From Dermanyssus gallinae (lineage: Eukaryota; Arthropoda; Arachnida; Mesostigmata; Dermanyssidae): a stretch of DNA of 64,000 bases. The position numbers were made by a program, and so were the translations under genes. Below are positions 1-11,368 of the stretch, one piece after another. Under the pieces are notes generated by a model. That model was not told where the DNA came from. It saw only the letters and a list, made by a program, of their open reading frames with translations, and did not search any database. Location of the stretch: contig QVRM01003956.1 in assembly GCA_003439945.1 (NCBI GenBank), positions 335,501 to 399,500 of the forward strand, read 5' to 3'. Position 1 is the stretch's first letter, and every line of letters begins with the position of its first letter.

Positions 1-1556
1 GATGTATAGAATAGGTGAAGGACGGACTATTATCGGCTGTTTTAGCGGACCGTCCGATCGATCGCGGTACACCCTAATCGACCGACACATGTTCCTGCCC
101 TTCACAAATACTCAGTCAAACTACATAGGCAGTGTCGGTGGTTTGGGCAACTTAGCGCACTGTTCCCAAAAAAGACCGGAACATTGCCATGGAGCCGGGA
201 CCAACATACCGGTTCGGGACTGTATCAGTCTTAGGTAGGAATTTGTTCCTTTTTGTTGGGTTTTTGGATCCGGTTGCGCATTATGCTGGTGCTGCTACAT
301 TCCTTTGCTGCGCGAAGCCCATATACACCAAGAATGAGAACGCGTGGGTAGAGAGTGAAGCGCCTAAGAAGCGATGAGGTGGTGACAGAAAAAGCGAGTA
401 GTTTCCAAACAGGCAAAAGCTGAAGACAAGTGAATTCGATTATGCCGAATCCTTTCTTAGAACCATGATATTTTGTCTATAAGGTAACTAATGCCGCCGC
501 TAACAGTTATACAGAAGCTGGCTTGGTCCCTGTTCCGTCTGGGTAGCAAGCGATCATTCTCATAGCTGCCAATGTTTGTAGAAGTAATAGGCATTGTAAA
601 AAAATATATATACTGATCTCGTCCTTTTGGATCACCAGATTCCAGGCCTAGTACACAGGCTCCTTCGGTACAGCAGCAGCCGAAGCAGCTGAAACAGAAC
701 CACCACGACCACCACCCCGCCCACAGTTAGGGGTTGCTTATCTGATCGACCGATTCGACGGCAGCACGTGATGTTGAGCGCGGAAAAAACGAATCCACCC
801 TGCGGCGGCAATTTATGTGTATCGGGCGGCGGCAATTGATCGCCTGTATCGGGCGTTGCGATAGGCTCTCTTGCCTCATCTCCGCGGCATTTGATCGGCT
901 TGACGTTGGACAACGCACGACTGAAGCAGGCGTACCCGGCGCCGCGTACGCCATACGGGCAGACATGAAAGAGCCACATTATTTTCCATCGCTCGTTACG
1001 TGTCTTTGCGACCTAAGTCGTTGCGACGATGACGGCGACGACGACGACGACGACCACGGGCGTCTGCCGCCCGTTGAACGGTAATGACGACGTGCGGATG
1101 CGAGCCGCCATCAGCCGCCCAAAGACGGCCCACATTAAGCAGCAGTGAATGTGGGTGCGTCTTGGGGCAGTATTCGGTCGTGCGCGTCTTGTTGTTGTTG
1201 TTGTTGTTGTTGTCGACGTCTCCTCCGCACTCCGATGAGGTGATGCTCATCTCGATGCCGAGCGAAGTCGTTTTGCTGTCTGACAAAACGTCTGTTCGTT
1301 CCCCTGCCTTGCGTGCTTTGCTCTGCCTATCTCTCTTGGTGGACGGACCTCTGTCCGCGCGGAGTCCGACTCCGCGCGGGAGACGAAACAGAAACGATGG
1401 GTCCATAATAACGACGATCCACGCATCAATTCGTTTCCGAGCTCGGTCGTCGTGAGCAGACGAACCGAATCTGACATGACCGACCGTTCGTCTGTGTCCG
1501 GCTGTCTCTGCCGAAATAAGCGTCAAGCAGCGACCACTACTACACTGGCATCAACA

Positions 1557-1722
1557 TCAACAACAACAACACACAACATCAACAACAACAACAATAGTAA
1601 CAACAACAACAGTAACAACAACAATAGTAACAACAACAACAACAATAGTAACAACAACAACAACAATAGTAACAACAACAACAGTAACAACATCAACAAC
1701 AACAACAGTAACAACAATAGCT
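1557..1722. repeat. Interrupted (AAC)n array, about 165 bp
   Basis: Clusters of AAC separated by AGT and ATC. It translates as poly-Asn and on the other strand as poly-Leu or poly-Val, none of which is a gene. Confidence 0.92.
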
Positions 1723-2330
1723 CTAGTGCATTGCGCGAATTGTATCGGACAAACGACAACGCGTCTGTTCGGATTCCGATTGTGGCCGTCGTCGTCGTCG
1801 TTGTCTTCGTCACTTCTAATATTACCGCCGCCACCACCATCAACACCGCCATCCCAATAGCGGCGGCTGTCATTACCAAGTTTCAGAGCACGGCACATTT
1901 CATTGGAAGTGCGCCAAAATTCTGTGACAGCCAATGAAATGACCAACCAGGGGCCCGAAAACTGTGTGTAAATGTGTTGCCGGAAAGCCGATGACACAGA
2001 CAGACAGACAGACAGGACAGACCCTGGGAGCAGCCTCCCTCCTTCCCCCAGCCTCGACCGTGCCGGCGCATTACTTGAATACCGGCGGCAGATACGGCGG
2101 AATTGTGTCCGGTATCCGGTATTTATCGACAGCCCCTCACAATCTGCATTCAGACGAGCAGCCAAAACACGACAGGAAATCGCACCGATGGAACATACGT
2201 ACGCATGTATGCACACACATGCGATTAGATACGGAGAGTAATTCTCGGGGGGGCACAACCCCCAACAGCAGCAGCAGCATCCAACGAATCACTACTTAAC
2301 CATCTACATATGACGACAATGAAATTGCGC

Positions 2331-2333
<3 letters not shown>

Positions 2334-2400
<67 letters not shown>

Positions 2401-2410
2401 TAAATATATA
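2334..2410. repeat. (AT)n microsatellite
   Basis: Nearly pure TA dinucleotides, with GTATATATAC near the end. Confidence 0.95.
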
Positions 2411-2555
2411 TTTAATTTTATTGAACTCTTGACTTTACCTGTTCCAAATATCACTGGTTTTGCGCTCTCGCTCCAATTTTAGGTCGATGGTCGACTACCA
2501 CAATTGAATAATGTAAGCCGGTTTAAGACTACGCTCTACTGAATTCAATTCGACT

Positions 2556-2558
<3 letters not shown>

Positions 2559-2622
<64 letters not shown>
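2559..2622. repeat. (AT)n microsatellite
   Basis: Pure AT, 150 bp from the previous array and 280 bp upstream of the DD37D relic. Confidence 0.95.
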
Positions 2623-2625
<3 letters not shown>

Positions 2626-2900
2626 CCAGGCACTAGCGGTAGTAAGCAAGTGGATCACGCAGCTATGAGATAGGTATGATGGCGCGGTTTAGTTTACATA
2701 TTGGGTTCGAGTGCAACAGGTTTGCCGAAGAGCAGCCGAACATAAGCAAATTCACCAAAACATATGAACAAAACTTGTTATCGACTTTTTTTTACTACAT
2801 TAATTGGGCGGGCTACCTTGCATAGGCGGAAAGCGTAAATTCGTTTCGGTTTGCGTAAGCAGACAGCTCACTCACAATAGAGCAAAAACACTTCGTCATC

Positions 2901-3951
2901 ATGGACGGCCGGCGCAACTTGGGTCCGGAATATGACCGAAAAACAACCCTTATCTAATTGTTTCGTGCCGGACATCGACCAGCTGAAATCATCAACATCA
3001 CTAGATTTAAAAGAGCAATTCTCTCTAAAAGGGTCTACGACATTGCCAGACGCTACAGAAATGCAGAAGAAACAGGGCTATGTGGTGCAACACCTGGAAG
3101 GAAGATTCACAACGCCCGACGAGAAGTGAGGACGCCAAAAAAAAAACAATTGTGCAAAACTGCGTCTTTAAGGATTCAAGTCCATCGAGGCGCCGTTTAG
3201 CAAACAAATTCAATATGGGTGTCCGTTCTATGCGTCGGATTATCATCGAAGAACTGCGCTACAAGTCTTACACGTTCAAAGTCAGACAGATGTTGTCTGA
3301 GACCGCAAGAATCAAGAGGGTGGTTTGCTGCCATCTCATCCTCACGTCTTTGAGACATGAAACGGCGGAACATAATCGATTCATCTCCGACAAAAAATCT
3401 TTACCATTAACCAAAAACATAACCCGAAAAATGACCGGTGGCTCGCAAAGGACCCTGAGGATGTACCAAGCGTGCATAGAACCAAACAACCTGCCAATGT
3501 GTCGAATGAAGGAGACGCGATGGCCCCACATTTTTTTAATAAACACGAAACCGTAATCAATTTGGAATTGTATTTACGTGTTCTGCAAAGGATGGTAAAA
3601 CCATGGATTGATAGAGTGTCTAATAAAAGACAATATGTCTTTTAACAAGACAGTGCTCCCGCCCACATCAGCAACCTTGTCCAGGCTTGGCTGCGGGACA
3701 GCATGACAGCGTTCTGAGACAAGACGATGTGGCTCCCTAGCAGTCCAGGCTTGAATCCCCTGGACTTCTATGTATGGGGCATTGTTGAACGAGAGTCTAA
3801 CAAGTCTCGACATGCAAACACAGAAGCGCTACGCAAAGCCATTGTCAAATCATTCAAGAATCTCAATCCGCTAACTTTGACGAAAGCCTGCGGGCGTTTT
3901 CGCGCTAGAATGAAAAATGTGATTGCTGCTGATGGTAGCTACATTGAATAA
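2901..3951 (+). pseudogene. Decayed Tc1/mariner-superfamily transposase with DD37D spacing (maT-like)
   Basis: Starts MDGRRNLGPEYDRKTTLI, then a stop, then LFRAGHRPAEI, a helix-turn-helix region of the IS630/Tc1/mariner superfamily. The same protein continues through RTPKKK and ANKFNMGVRSMRRII. It then shows the first catalytic Asp in FISDKKS (GAC at 3389), the second in QDSAPAH (GAC at 3649) and the third in SSPGLNPLDFYVWG (GAC at 3763), ending GSYIE-stop at 3951. The second and third Asp have 37 residues between them, the spacing of the maT group. Total length (1051 bp) is close to an intact gene. It is inactive: at least three stops or frame changes (2955, about 3125, between 3389 and 3649, plus stops beside QDSAPAH). 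It cuts and pastes DNA at TA sites when intact. It lies in intron 2, opposite to the receptor gene. Confidence 0.85.
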
Positions 3952-3977
3952 AATATTCCTCGGGAGTGTCCCGAACG

Positions 3978-4012
3978 GCACGTAAAAAACTATTCCCGGG
4001 ACATCTGTTTAG
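3978..4012 (+). repeat. Candidate 3' terminal inverted repeat of the DD37D element
   Basis: Just 3' of the transposase stop is GGCACGTAAAAAACTATTCC followed by CGGGACATCTG. Read on the other strand this begins CAGATGTCCCGGGAATAGTT, the style of terminal repeat seen in this transposon group. A matching 5' copy is not clear: only a degenerate TTGTTATCGACTTTTTT near 2776-2796 resembles it. Confidence 0.35.
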
Positions 4013-4096
4013 ATTAAATTTAGATATAAATTGGGATGACGTTTTGCCTGGATTCACCTGCCATACCCTGTACATTGTTTGTAAACTATCATTTTG

Positions 4097-4560
4097 CGTG
4101 CTATCGGTAACCTAGGATGGCCTTTTTCTGAACAACCAAGTTACTTTGCTACATTATTGGCTTAATAGGCAAAATGAGTGAGAAGTGGCCACATGAAGGC
4201 AGACCACCGGTCGAGAGGACCTTCTGGCCCCGCATCTTTTGCGGAGAACCCCTGCACTGGAGTGGGTCAAACTCCCCTTCACGGGGGCGCGTAATATTCT
4301 GGTGTGTAACGCGGAATCGCGAGGTGAACGCGTCTAATCGGTACGGTGGAGTAGTGTGGTACCCCCATTCCGAACCTCGATAGGGGGGAGGGTGGGGGAG
4401 CTGCTGGCCTGTCTATTCGGGCTGGCGGGCACTCCCGTCAAAGGCTCGCGCGTATTAAATCGCGGGCGGCGGGAGTGTAAGAATTTCTCTCTTTTAGTAG
4501 TAGGCATTCATTGTACGTGCGATCGGTAACTAATGACGGTGTTTTCCTGGTATATAAGTA
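4097..4560 (+). other. GC-rich island with direct repeats and a TATA box, nature unknown
   Basis: CGTGCTATCGGTAAC (4097-4111) recurs as CGTGCGATCGGTAAC (4516-4530), bracketing a GC-rich stretch with ACTCCCCTTCACGGGGGCGC and runs of G. TATATAAG follows at 4551-4558. This could be a degraded LTR or a promoter from a mobile element. No TG...CA ends, primer-binding site or protein were found. It is not a tRNA or an RNA family that I recognise. Confidence 0.25.
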
Positions 4561-4599
4561 GTCGACCGTCATAGGAAATCACCTACGCACTCGTGAACG

Positions 4600-7340
4600 C
4601 ATCGCATTCATACGTCTATTGCCGAAAGTTCCGTATGCGCAACCCACCCATTTACGTATGCGAAACAGGTTGTTCTCCGGGCAGTCATGCGGAAAGGTGG
4701 AGCTCGGCTTCGCTCTTTTGAAGAACTGTAATAATTTTGCTGCAAATGGTCCACGTCCTGGATTCTGACTCATCATCCATCAGTACGAGACTGAGTCTGG
4801 CGTCAATGGTTCGACGTTTCATGCGATCTTCATTCCGTCTTGCCTCCGCCGAGGGTGGCCGTCAAGAGGTAAAGCTTACCGGCTTCACTTCACCGGCCCA
4901 TCATCATTACTTTTGTAAGTGGCTAACCGATGAAGCGCAAATTGAAAAGGAACTAGACCTTGGCTGGTAGTGGTAATAGGAGCAAAGGAGCAATATTAAT
5001 AGTAGTAGTAGTAGTAGCAGGAGTGTAGTAGTTTTTGCAATTGTCGTAGTAGACAAAGAAAAGAAGAAATCGGTCAGGCGGAACACAGGCGGAGACAGCC
5101 ATTTAGATGTGCAATGCTAAAAGTACCGCTTGAATTGTTCACAAACCTTTCAACATCCTCACTTTTGCAAGAAACAAATTGAAGTCGAATGGTGAGAGCC
5201 AATTCGCAGCAATTCGTATAGGAGTAGAACTAGTAGTAGGAATTATACTTGTTGGATAGTAAGCATTAATATTAATCACACCAATAACGTAAGCACCTAA
5301 AACGAAAATTATTTCCACGAGGCTTTCAACCAACTGCTACCTGAGACCTTCCTATCAACCACTCCACTCCCTCTACCCTCCCATGCGTTTCCAGTCAGAC
5401 ACGTCCCAGAGTATTCATTTATTTATATTTGTATTTATAGTTCACGTCCAACCCCCGAGACATGACGGTTATATGCCAAGACATGGTTATTGTGGTTGGG
5501 TTGTATGGGGCGGGCACGCTTGAAACGGATGCTATCCGGAGTTTATCATTAAATAGTGCCGTAGCTTTCGTTGAACAGGCGGAACCTTAAATGAACTTTC
5601 TGCCATTACTCGTCTCGTAATTAGTGTCTAGCAACCTATGTAAATGTAGGAAATTATCGTTAGGAGCTGCTTGTTACCTTTTTCGCCTGCCTCTTTTCTA
5701 TTCTAGGCAAGTAATACTGCCATCAATCGTACAACGAGCTAAGAAGCAAAGAGCAAGAACTAAACACATCAATAATATGTTCGCCTGGCGCGTGGCTAGG
5801 GATATTTACAACAGGACGACTGGAGAGACCTCGCCTGCGGCCAGTCATTCCTTACCCTTTATTACATGCATAAAGGAGCTTTCTATTCTAAAAAAAAAGA
5901 TACAAACTTACTAGACACATAAGCACAAGCATAAGCTTCTCACTTTACTATTTCATCCATATTGTAGTAAGGTAATTTATGGTTGCAAGCAAAATAAATT
6001 AGTGCTAAAAGCTGAGGAATTACCACGAGAAGGCGGAACTATACAGCAAAGTAAGCTTAAAACGAACGACGTTTAAGTTCACCGTTAACAATCTGCACAA
6101 CGTAGATAAGAGGCAGTTACAGCACTACAGTTAGGTCCGCCTTGTCTCTCGCCGGATATCGCAGAGGCAGCTCGAAGCTGGTTTCGCCTTCGGGAAAAAC
6201 GTTCGTTCGTCTATTTCAGCTTACCGATTCCCAGTTCCCAAAATCGAATTATCAGTGAGTAGTTAGTGGTGAAGGATTGTGACGAGTGGCAGCGAACTGT
6301 ACCCCGCCTCCTCACATTGTTCCCAATCCCTGCAGCTTGCTTAACAAGCTTTAGCAAAGTATGAATGCAAGGCTGTTACAGCTATGCCCAATCACGTACA
6401 GACCATTGACCAGCTATGTGGCTACCATAGCTGCATCGTTCTCAAACAATCACCTTGGCTTTTATGCACCTTCGCCTACTACAGAGCTAACAACTCCGAC
6501 AAATGATCATCGAGAGCTCTAAGATGCAGTTCGCACCAGTGGACGGGCTACGCAGAGGTGTTCTGATGGATGTGGATTGATCGATGTAATCGGATGGCTG
6601 GAATGTAGACGACTTGGACGCTGCTATACAAGCATTCGAATCTTGTTCAAGATGCACAAACGTCAAAAAGCATACTTGTGTATGCACAAGTGTGTACAGT
6701 TTATCAATAATTAAATAGATTCAATTATTTATTACGGAATAAAAATTGAGCTACAATTGTCCCCCGATTGCCTGTGCACAGGCAATATTACTCTTTTTTC
6801 GATTGTTTGGCAGCAAAATACACGTGTGTATACACATGTAAAAATGCCTGCAAACAACCTCAACTTGGAGTCAACTCGACTAACTTTGGCGAAATTCAAA
6901 AATTCGATCCATGTATGAAGGAGCCAGCCACTCAACCCACGGTCCAACCTACTTAACTACTGCAATGTGATTAAATATTATACGTACGGATACCGACAAC
7001 TTAGGTTGTCAGAGTCACTAGCCATGTACCTCTTGATTCCTTTGTATATCGTAAAAGTTGTATTATGAGTTGTTTTATTATTGTCGTAGTAAGAGAGAAA
7101 AGTGCGGTTCTGCAGGGTATGGACACATCTGCAGTGTAAATACGCACTAGTACTGCTAATTAACGGAAATAGACAGGTAATCTAACTTTACAATTTATAC
7201 AAGAGGACGTTAAGATTTTGTCGGTAAGATGGCCACTTCGTAACGTGGTTAAGTATGCTATTTGTAGGGCAAGCGTAATTATCCAATTACATAATAAGTT
7301 CTTTCACATTCAAGCGGTATATATATTCTGTGTAATTATA
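4600..7340. other. Intron 2 sequence without recognised genes
   Basis: An open frame at 5624-5914 preceded by a good pyrimidine-rich acceptor (TTTTCTATTCTAG at about 5706) and one at 4737-4970 with CAAGAG|GTAAAG are on the strand opposite to the receptor. Neither is recognisable. Confidence 0.4.
6767..6786. repeat. 20-bp perfect palindrome
   Basis: ATTGCCTGTGCACAGGCAAT is its own reverse complement. Smaller palindromes around ACTTGTGTATGCACAAGT (about 6675) and CACGTGTGTATACACATG (about 6820) lie nearby. Confidence 0.6.
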
Positions 7341-7342
7341 AT

Positions 7343-7392
7343 GCAGACTGACATATCAAAATATGTGTAAATATTTTGATATGTCAGTCTGC
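7343..7392. repeat. Perfect 22-bp stem hairpin
   Basis: GCAGACTGACATATCAAAAT.. at 7343-7364 is the exact reverse complement of 7371-7392, with a six-base loop GTGTAA. It is too short for a normal microRNA precursor. It may be a tiny foldback insertion. Confidence 0.7.
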
Positions 7393-8112
7393 AAAATTGT
7401 TAAATAGCATAATATATGTGATCAGATGTAGGGTATATATACATCGTTCAGAGGTAGAGCTTGACGCGCCAACTTTGTGAGCGATATACTTCGGTGTTTA
7501 CCATCATGCAAACAAAAATGAAGGTGCCGTCCTTATTCGTCACGCGCTAGCTGTGTCAGTGCGAGTCACGCTCCAACAACATTAGACTTATAAGCCTGCC
7601 GAACCAAGGCAAACCTCTCTAAATGACCTTCTATTGTGAATCACGCGATTGACGCAACTGGTGGTTCTACTGCGCCAGCATAGCCTACCAGTCAAGTGGC
7701 CAATGGATTGCATTCCCTATGTTCCTGCTCACGTAGGAAAACACATATCGCTCGCTGCAGAAATGAAAGCCGGCAGCGTGCACACACAAAGTGCGTCCGA
7801 CAATTGACGGTGGACAACAACAACAACACCAACAACAACAACATCAACATCAACAACAACAAGACGATCCGAGAAGAGGCATTGACAGTCGAGTTTGCCG
7901 GCAAGCGTAGATTCATTCAGATAGGAGCCAAGAAACGGCATATGTATGGACAAGATCATACAGGGAGAGCCCAGGCTGTTCCGGAGAGTTTATACCTCAA
8001 TTAGAAATGAAACCAGCTTGCAACGTTGTTGTGTTGAAGCGTCTAATCTAATCGAGTACATGTATTTTCTTTCGCCATGTCATGTAGCTGACAGCTGGTT
8101 CAGACGTGCGGC

Positions 8113-8505
8113 CGATGAAGCCATTCATTGAGGAGGCGTTCGTCTTTAGCAAGTAGCCTGAATTTCTTTGGGTAGCAATCGATAAAGAAGTCTGTATGCT
8201 GCAACCGATTTTCGATTTGATACAGCACGATCTCACATGAATTACCGGCCCGACGCAGGCTTCGCGCCGCGCGCACTAGCGTTTCACGCTCGTTGATGAG
8301 TCGTCTATTCGACGATGAAGAGATTCGCCGCCTAAAGGCAGCGCGTTTGCCGAATCGTCGACCGTGGCTGTCGTGACGATGACGACAAGTAGACTTCGAA
8401 CCGCAGTTTTTGTTTGCTCTTCTGGTCGAGCGCCACGAGCAACTTGAGAGCAGAAGATGATTGGCTTCCGTCGCACCGCACGGTGACGCGGCGAATCAGC
8501 GAACG
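8113..8505 (-). other. Unassigned open frame downstream of exon 2
   Basis: A minus-strand frame of about 130 codons without ATG runs from 8505 to a stop near 8113, ending INERETLVRAARSLRRAGNS, then EIVLYQIENRLQ and RLLAKDERLLNEWLHRPHV. It has natural-looking composition and an acceptor-like CTTCTGCTCTCAAG near 8443. It has no FGP or other receptor motif and, spliced at that acceptor in phase 1, a different frame would be read. I therefore do not assign it to the receptor. Confidence 0.15.
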
Positions 8506-8768
8506 GAAGATGCCCAGTGGCACGTAAAATGAGCCTCAGGCGTGCAAACAACTCACTTGTTCGGCTGTCAGAAAGGCTACATAAAACGCGCCTGTCGCCG
8601 CGCCAAACACTTAGATTGCATATCTCATTATGGCTGGAATAGGACGTGTACGGTGAAAAGAACAAACATACGCATTGGCAAACACTACGCATGGTAAACT
8701 CGCCCCGCCAACGACAATGGTGGTCGCACGACGGGAACGACGAACTTGATGGCGCGAGAGGCACTGAC

Positions 8769-8945
8769 CTTTTCTAGAAGCTTGGAAGGAATCAGCTCTT
8801 TCAATGTGCTCTACTCTAGTGAGCAGGCGGTCCGACGTCGGAGTATAGCGTTCGCCTTTTTCAGCTAACCCGTGCGAGTTGATTCTCTCCACTGCGCTGT
8901 TGAACGCCATCTCCACGATGTCCTCGCCCGCCTCAAATAAACCGC
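8769..8945 (-). CDS. Ionotropic glutamate receptor (kainate-like), coding exon 2 (amino-terminal domain)
   Basis: A 177-bp exon sits between a pyrimidine-rich TTACAG acceptor and an AG|GTCAGT donor. It starts and ends in phase 1 and is open throughout. It reads GGLFEAGED, then VEMAFNSAVERIN, then about 15 less conserved residues, then ADSFQASRK. In kainate and AMPA receptors the same order is seen: GG(I/L)FE, E.AF..AV..IN, and DSF.AS.K followed by V or A and a Cys. The last base of the exon (G) would start such a Val or Ala codon. This is the first lobe of the extracellular amino-terminal domain that controls subunit assembly. With exon 1 it makes 82 residues of a protein normally near 900. 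Ligand-binding and channel exons must lie beyond position 1. An NMDA-type receptor fits less well. No frameshift or stop is present, so the gene appears intact here. Confidence 0.87.
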
Positions 8946-9107
8946 CTGTAACCGCAAACACAGAGGAAGCGTACTCAGTTATTTGTCCATTCCGATAATA
9001 TACTTATCGCCACACACACACACCCACGTGTGTACGGCGTGTGGTCTCCAATGCGAGCTATTTAAATCAGCCATCTGCTTTGCTGCTCAGCTACGTTGTA
9101 AACACCT

Positions 9108-9206
9108 AGCCAGAGATTGCAAAGTCACCCAGCCAGCCAGAGAGATTACGAAGTCACTCAGCTAGAGATTACGAAGTGACCCAGCCAGAAAGATTTCAAA
9201 GTTGAG
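9108..9206. repeat. Minisatellite, four degenerate copies of 23-29 bp
   Basis: AGCCAGAGATTGCAAAGTCA-type units start at 9108, 9131, 9160 and 9183. They lie in intron 1, 160 bp upstream of exon 2 on the gene strand. Confidence 0.7.
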
Positions 9207-9439
9207 CATCTTTAACGTGAATCGATGCCATGCATTTTTAATGGGCATTGTTACAACTGTTTTATTGTAACTGTATTTTATTATTCGGTATCTTGAACTT
9301 AAAACATGACAACCCAAAAAGATCCATATTTTTGGAAGAAGAGTGAATGAGCATCTTTATGATGGCGAAAAAACTACGCTTACAGCTTCAAATGTATGCT
9401 GGTGGTAAGGCCGTAAACTGAAAAGTCCTACGGTAAAAG

Positions 9440-9786
9440 AGTGAAAGAAAAAAAAAAAGAGAGAGATAATATAAAAGGATAGAGAGAAAAGAAATAAGAA
9501 GATAGGGGAAAAGAGAAGTATAGAGAGACATAGATGAGAGAGAGAGGAGAGAAGATAGATAAGATAGACAGAGGAGCGAGATAAGATCGGAGAGATATAA
9601 GATTATAGATATATATATAGTATGCTATACATATATAGATAAGTATTAGAGATATCTCTATATAGTATATATATATAGATATATATATATATATTATATA
9701 TATATATAATATATATATAAATATATACATATATATATATATATAATATATATATTTATATATATATATATATATATTTTTTTTTT
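9440..9786. repeat. Purine-rich (GA)n block passing into an interrupted (AT)n array and a T run
   Basis: AGAGAGA-rich sequence to about 9600 gives way to ATAGATATATA variants, pure AT, then ten T's near 9777. Open frames across it are meaningless Tyr-Ile translations. Confidence 0.9.
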
Positions 9787-10022
9787 AATATGCGGCGCCA
9801 CTCAGTTAAGTCGTTGCACTCTGCATCACTATGTAGCTACCTGAAGTTGCCAAGATATATATATATATATGTATAAATACAAACATACAATATTTTGCCC
9901 TATGCAAAAAGCTTGTCAAACCTTGACATCAGCAGCATAAAAACACGTACTCGCGTGAGATTCATGGGAGCATTGAAAGAACAAGAGGGATCACCAGCAA
10001 CGGAAGCGGACGACGAATAGCC

Positions 10023-10040
10023 GGGGGGGGGGGGGGGGGG
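10023..10040. repeat. G18 homopolymer
   Basis: Eighteen consecutive G's, then CGGTG. A candidate for quadruplex formation and for sequencing error. Confidence 0.9.
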
Positions 10041-10513
10041 CGGTGTGCGGGTTGGGAATAGGCCAACGATACGCGGCTGAAGCGTCACTGTCTTTGTTGA
10101 ACACGCGCGAAACATCTCCCGTGGAGGCACCACGTTCCACGCCGGGGCCGCAAACGAAACAACGAAACACGAACAAGAACTCGGAACTCGTCGAACGAGT
10201 TCGGAACGAAACATGTCGGCGTTGCAGCCAGACACGATACGCCGTCCATGTCGAAGGGTGTCGCTCGAAAGGCGGGTGATCGCGCGAGACCGGCGCCTAC
10301 TGTCAGCAGCGACCGACAACAATCACAACGTCGGTAGATCGACGGGTCAGCGGGTAGAAGCAACAGCAGTCGCCTAATAGGGCGGAGCTTGGTTGGCCCT
10401 TCGCTATTGTTCCTCGTTCTCTTTTTGGTTAGCGAATTGTGTTCGCTAACAAAAGTCGAAGTCATTGAACGAGTGAGACATGCAACGATGACACTTGGTA
10501 AATCTATCGCATT

Positions 10514-10547
10514 TATAGCAACAATATCGCGCAATATTGTTGCTATA
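10514..10547. repeat. 14-bp stem hairpin with six-base loop
   Basis: TATAGCAACAATAT (10514-10527) pairs exactly with ATATTGTTGCTATA (10534-10547) around CGCGCA. Short and of unknown role. Confidence 0.6.
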
Positions 10548-10749
10548 GATGAGGGAGCGGAGGAGAGCGGGAAGGGAGGGGGAGTGAGGAAAGATAGGAG
10601 GGAGAGGGAGAGAGAAAGAGCATTTCTGTCTCATTGTGAGGTCACGAGCAGACGGGTAAGGCACGATGTCGCTTGGCGGACTTTGGACTTGAGCTTGCCG
10701 TATAGCCATAATGTAGCGGTCTTATGCTACTGCTCTTGCGACTGTTGGT

Positions 10750-10870
10750 GGCAGTGACGGCGCTACTGTTGTTGGTGTTGTTGCTGTTGTTGTTGTTGTT
10801 GTTATTGTTGTAGTTGTTGTTGTTGTTGTTGTTATTGTTGTTGCTGTTGTTGTCGTCGTCGTTAGTGATA
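10750..10870. repeat. (GTT)n array
   Basis: Interrupted GTT repeats with GCT and GTC variants. On the gene (minus) strand it is (AAC)n. Confidence 0.9.
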
Positions 10871-11171
10871 GCGAAGTTGCCGGCGTTACTGCTTGTTTAA
10901 ATGTTGGCCAGATGGCATCTAGGGCTTGCATTTCGACCGAATAACTGCAGAATCATTGGCAGTCGCCGTCGTGGCCATTGCCACAACAGTCCTCATCGTG
11001 ATTCGTCCGAGGCCGTGGCAGAGTCGCAGACGCCCGCATACAAAGACGAAGTCGAAGGGTCTGACAGCATCATGCTCCAAAGCAAGATGCGCGATAACGC
11101 TAAACGTAGACTGTCGGTTTCTTCTTGTCACATACTTATATACTTCTGTCTTAGACTAGCTACATACACTC

Positions 11172-11368
<197 letters not shown>

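Larger units (their letters stand above)
1..8768 (-). other. Proximal part of intron 2 of the glutamate receptor gene
   Basis: It begins GTCAGT at 8768. The next receptor segment should carry a Cys soon after the splice and a (V/A)A(I/V)FGP motif. I did not find this on the minus strand down to position 1, so the intron is inferred to be at least 8.7 kb. Its content includes a transposase relic, AT and AAC arrays and small palindromes. Confidence 0.6.

Noticed and set aside
1452..1937. 161-codon open frame rich in Asn
   Set aside because: It is a translation of the (AAC)n array; the other strand and frames give poly-Leu and poly-Val, so nothing supports coding.
1883..1975. Minus-strand TVFGPLVGHF after a CACACAG, as a possible receptor exon 3 with FGP
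   Set aside because: The residues after FGP do not follow the family pattern and a stop comes within about 20 codons.
2627..2740. tRNA-like GGGTTCGAGTGC near 2703 as a further SINE
   Set aside because: No convincing A box at the right distance and no second copy in the window.
7500..7700. Possible promoter or small RNA in a unique, mixed-composition stretch
   Set aside because: No box A/B, TATA or hairpin of note was found.
8276..8764. 162-codon minus-strand frame overlapping the end of exon 2
   Set aside because: Wrong frame for the receptor and running through the donor site into intron; no domain recognised.
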